Origin: Geobacter sp.
Lineage (GTDB): Bacteria > Desulfobacterota > Desulfuromonadia > Geobacterales > Geobacteraceae
Length of the DNA: 8,210 nt
Assembly (NCBI GenBank): GCA_003857395.1
Contig: RPRC01000253.1
Coordinates: 1 to 8,210 of the forward strand
Reading direction: 5' to 3'
A program made the position numbers and the translations under genes. The notes under the pieces were generated by a model, which was not told the origin of the DNA, ran no database searches, and saw nothing but the letters and a program-made list of their open reading frames with translations. This document shows, piece after piece, positions 6,801 to 8,210 of this stretch (positions are counted from its first letter, which is position 1; every line of letters starts with the position of its first letter).

Positions 6801-8153
6801 TGCTTTCTTGAAAATTATATTATGCTGCCTTCCATCGGCCAACTGTAGTTGCGATTCATTGGTTTTCACACCAGGTGAAGACAAGAGCTCTTCATCCATA
6901 CCGGCCAGTAACTCAGCGGTTTCTTTCGGCATGATCTCAAATAAAGCCTTGTGCAGGATTTCCCGACGTGGCATTTCGACAAATTCCTCAAAGGCCTTGT
7001 TGCAGCCGAGGTACTTACCGTCAAGATCCTTGTAATACAGCGGGAGTGGAATGCTATCGATAATCTCCTGGAGGAAATACCATTGCTCCTGAAGGTATTC
7101 ACTCGCCTGCTTCAGTTCGGTCAGGTCTTCAAATGCCACCATAGAACCGATGGTGGCACCCTTCGAGTCCTTTATCAACGTTGAGGTAAAACGTATCCAT
7201 TTCCCCGATTCTCCCATCAGCGGAAAGAAATCGGTTACCTGATAGATGCCCTCTCGATACTTGGACTCGTTATATTTACCGGCGTACCAAGTCTCGATTT
7301 CATTGCTCAGGTTATCCAGAAGCAGGTCGGCAACCATCGGACGCTGGCCGCCGTAGAAGATGTCAGCGTGCCGGTTGGTGCCGATAATCGTCTCGGCGCG
7401 GATGCCCGAACAGAGTTCCATCGCCTCATTCCAGTGGATTACCCGGTGATCAAGGTCCAGAATGAATTGTGGAAACGGTGCACCATGGATTACCGCGCGC
7501 AGACTTGCTTCATTGTCTTTCTGTGCCTGTTCAGCCTTCTGTCGATACCTGACCAGAAGGACAGAAATAATCGTAAACAAGAGGATCAACAGAGTCGAGG
7601 TAAAGAGGAGATTGTTGCGGAGCCCTTTATATGTTTCAAAGAAGTCGGATTTTTTCACGCCCACATAGAGAGCGCCAATGACCTTGCCATCGGCATCCCG
7701 GATCGGGTCGTAGGCAGACAAGTAGGGAATGCCGAAAATAGTCGTCTCCCCACGGTAGGATTGTCCATTGCTGAGAACCGGATCATAGGCCGCACCATGC
7801 AGACCGGTGCCGACTGCCCGGCTGCCGTCGCTCGTGCGCAGATTGGTGGATACCCGGGTATCACCCATAAAAATGGTAGCGGTACAGCCGGTGAGCTCTT
7901 TGATTTTGTCCGGAAGCTCGTAATTTCCGTTCAGGACATAGTCGCCCACCATCAGCTTCCCCTTGACAAGGCGAAAGCCCTCCCCTTTTAACCGGACCAG
8001 TTCCCAGAAGGTTCTGAGGTTATTGTCAAGGATATGTTCTGCCTTTTCCTCGGCATCAACATAAATTTCCGAAATAAAGAATGAGGTGGCACTCGCAATG
8101 GCCAAGGCAACCAGAAAAACATTTATCGGCACCAGATAACGAAGTATCCTCAT
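3873..8153 (-). CDS. Hybrid sensor histidine kinase: Cache, 4 PAS, HisKA/HATPase, pseudo-REC, REC, HPt
   Basis: This 1426-residue inner-membrane kinase has its sensor outside and its relay in the cytoplasm. TM1 is near 8-29. A single Cache (sCache_3-like) sensor spans about 31-178, with ATIFMGDTRVSTNL-type strands and Y-D-P-I...G-K-V-I-G-A-L-Y-V-G. TM2 is 181-202, with no HAMP after it. PAS domains lie near 216-345, 358-475, 526-637 and 645-767, with a coiled coil at 472-525. HisKA carries the H-box MSHEIRTP (H793). HATPase_c carries N906/N910, DTGIGI (942-947) and GGTGLGL (971-977). The receiver at 1028-1152 has G1084 at the phospho-acceptor position. The second receiver (1180-1298) is intact: E1185, D1186, D1229, T1261, K1283. 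The HPt near 1317-1420 has H1371. The relay should run H793 - D1229 - H1371 - external regulator. The ATG start has AAAGGGA seven bases upstream. The ligand and the partner regulator are unknown. Confidence 0.96.
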   Translation of the reverse strand: MRILRYLVPINVFLVALAIASATSFFISEIYVDAEEKAEHILDNNLRTFWELVRLKGEGFRLVKGKLMVGDYVLNGNYELPDKIKELTGCTATIFMGDTRVSTNLRTSDGSRAVGTGLHGAAYDPVLSNGQSYRGETTIFGIPYLSAYDPIRDADGKVIGALYVGVKKSDFFETYKGLRNNLLFTSTLLILLFTIISVLLVRYRQKAEQAQKDNEASLRAVIHGAPFPQFILDLDHRVIHWNEAMELCSGIRAETIIGTNRHADIFYGGQRPMVADLLLDNLSNEIETWYAGKYNESKYREGIYQVTDFFPLMGESGKWIRFTSTLIKDSKGATIGSMVAFEDLTELKQASEYLQEQWYFLQEIIDSIPLPLYYKDLDGKYLGCNKAFEEFVEMPRREILHKALFEIMPKETAELLAGMDEELLSSPGVKTNESQLQLADGRQHNIIFKKATFTTKEGVVGGVISIIFDITERRQAEKMLLQAHNELEERVHQRTIELANLNEMLRQEVIERTKAKDALQEQKLFLKTIMESLPGVVFTLDTQGRLCRWNRQLEEMTGMSFDALLDVDLISLVHEEDRLFVAEKFAEVFAEGEAETEFRLLGRDGTEHCFLLDGRCLEIGTVTYLIGCGIDITARKKMEEELFCSQQMLQLVLDNIPQRVYWKDANLKFLGCNKSFTEDIGLENPSEIPGMSDAEMPWRDHAAEMRRDDLQVIEQGVPKMNYEQAQRLIDGKVSWLRKNKIPLRGTDNKVFGVLATYDNVTERKLVEEELRKAKEAAESASKAKSLFLANMSHEIRTPMNGVIGMTGLLLDSHLDHEQREYAEIVRASADSLLTIINDILDYSKIEAGKLGIETVGFDLRSTVEDIADFMATSIYTKGLDFNCLISSELPALVSGDPGKLRQILVNLLSNALKFTHHGEIVLRATLDREDEDHAWINFSVRDTGIGIPQERIQDIFALFSQVDASTTRRYGGTGLGLAISRQLAEMMGGTIEVESVEGQGSTFFLAVKFAKQAAAHDRSFLVPAELYKERLLVVDANATSRLAITEKLQLWGYRFAEASDENGALSHLHAALAEKDQYSYVFIGPQLSRGTASSLGKKIKDDEKLKDTVLIHVSPLGEKIAPASHSDDIFTARLQKPIKLAELHHCLMALSGSSEPTCQGDRLEVEKPGVDRTMARNNMRLLLAEDNSTNQKVIMRILNNLGYRADVAANGREALEALDMVPYDLVLMDIQMPELDGFETTEAIRRREAVSGRHIPIVAMTAHAMKGDREKCLAAGMDDYISKPLYPKDLQGVIQRALSGFSFRKEATEVQFGMMSKRVFDRDDLMRRIGCDEDVLEDILQGFIDDYTVHLEKLQQALFDRNNDSTYRLVHLMKGAAANMSANPLRELVSKMETLLQKGDLSQAASLLQQIRKEFDEFKAYVIKAA
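4698..5072 (-). other. Degenerate (pseudo-) receiver domain within the kinase
   Basis: Residues about 1028-1152 have the receiver layout: LLVVDAN (1031-1037) with one acidic-pocket residue D1035, S1114 at the Ser/Thr position and K1136 in QKP. At the end of beta-3, where D-L-V-L-M-D is expected, the sequence reads Y-S-Y-V-F-I-G-P, giving G1084 (codon at 4902-4904, GGT) in place of the Asp. This domain should not be phosphorylated and is more likely structural or regulatory. Confidence 0.8.
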
Positions 8154-8160
8154 TTCCTGA

Positions 8161-8167
8161 TCCCTTT
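8161..8167 (-). promoter_or_regulatory. Ribosome binding site of the hybrid kinase gene
   Basis: AAAGGGA on the minus strand sits seven bases before the ATG at 8153, and the start is followed at once by a basic residue and a membrane segment. The remaining bases to 8210 show no convincing promoter hexamers, so the promoter, or an upstream gene of the same operon, may lie outside the window. Confidence 0.6.
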
Positions 8168-8210
8168 AATCCTCTGGTGGCGTATTGCTCGTGACGTATC
8201 AGGGAAGTCC

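Noticed and set aside
6120..7020. Cysteines in the LGCNK motifs of PAS2 and PAS4 as a flavin (LOV) or haem site
   Set aside because: The surrounding sequence lacks the GRNCRFLQ-type LOV signature and a haem-binding pattern; LGCN is common in ordinary PAS domains.
7368..7991. 207-codon plus-strand open frame near the kinase N-terminus
   Set aside because: It is antisense to the Cache, TM2 and PAS1 coding sequence; it has no domain and no start signal.

Overview
The window looks like chromosomal DNA of a Geobacter-like bacterium (Desulfuromonadia). This rests on the very long multi-PAS hybrid kinase, the style of the lipoprotein and ferritin-like genes, and a GTAGGGGC-bounded intergenic repeat of a kind I associate with such genomes. 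I could not run a search, so the lineage is an inference of moderate strength. Base composition and codon use look even throughout, and I saw no transposase, integrase, tRNA, rRNA or CRISPR array.

Layout. (1) Bases 1-1040, + strand: the C-terminal part of a P-type cation-transporting ATPase whose 5' end lies outside the window. (2) 1076-2212, - strand: an uncharacterised lipoprotein that converges on the ATPase with a 35-base gap, with a promoter candidate behind it. (3) 2213-2559: a non-coding gap holding that promoter and weak hairpins. (4) 2560-3012, - strand: a small FMN-binding protein of the pyridoxamine-5'-phosphate-oxidase-like family. (5) A short divergent control region, then 3161-3664, + strand: a ferritin-like protein with a complete ferroxidase residue set and two cysteines placed as in DPS-like proteins (thioferritins). 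(6) 3665-3872: a gap between convergent genes, occupied by a 102-base palindromic repeat element and a separate hairpin. (7) 3873-8153, - strand: a 1426-residue hybrid sensor histidine kinase (Cache - 4 PAS - HisKA - HATPase - pseudo-receiver - receiver - HPt).

How the genes may work together. Most are single-gene units. The one suggestive pair is the divergent flavoprotein and ferritin-like genes, which share a control region of about 150 bases; both families are often linked to redox or oxidative stress, so co-regulation is plausible but unproven. The kinase has every element of a phosphorelay (His - Asp - His) and would pass phosphate from its HPt to a response regulator not encoded here. 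I did not find a clearly new multi-gene system. The points most worth checking are the kinase's degenerate receiver, the DPS-like dicysteine ferritin, the lipoprotein of unknown function, and the structured repeat between the two convergent genes.
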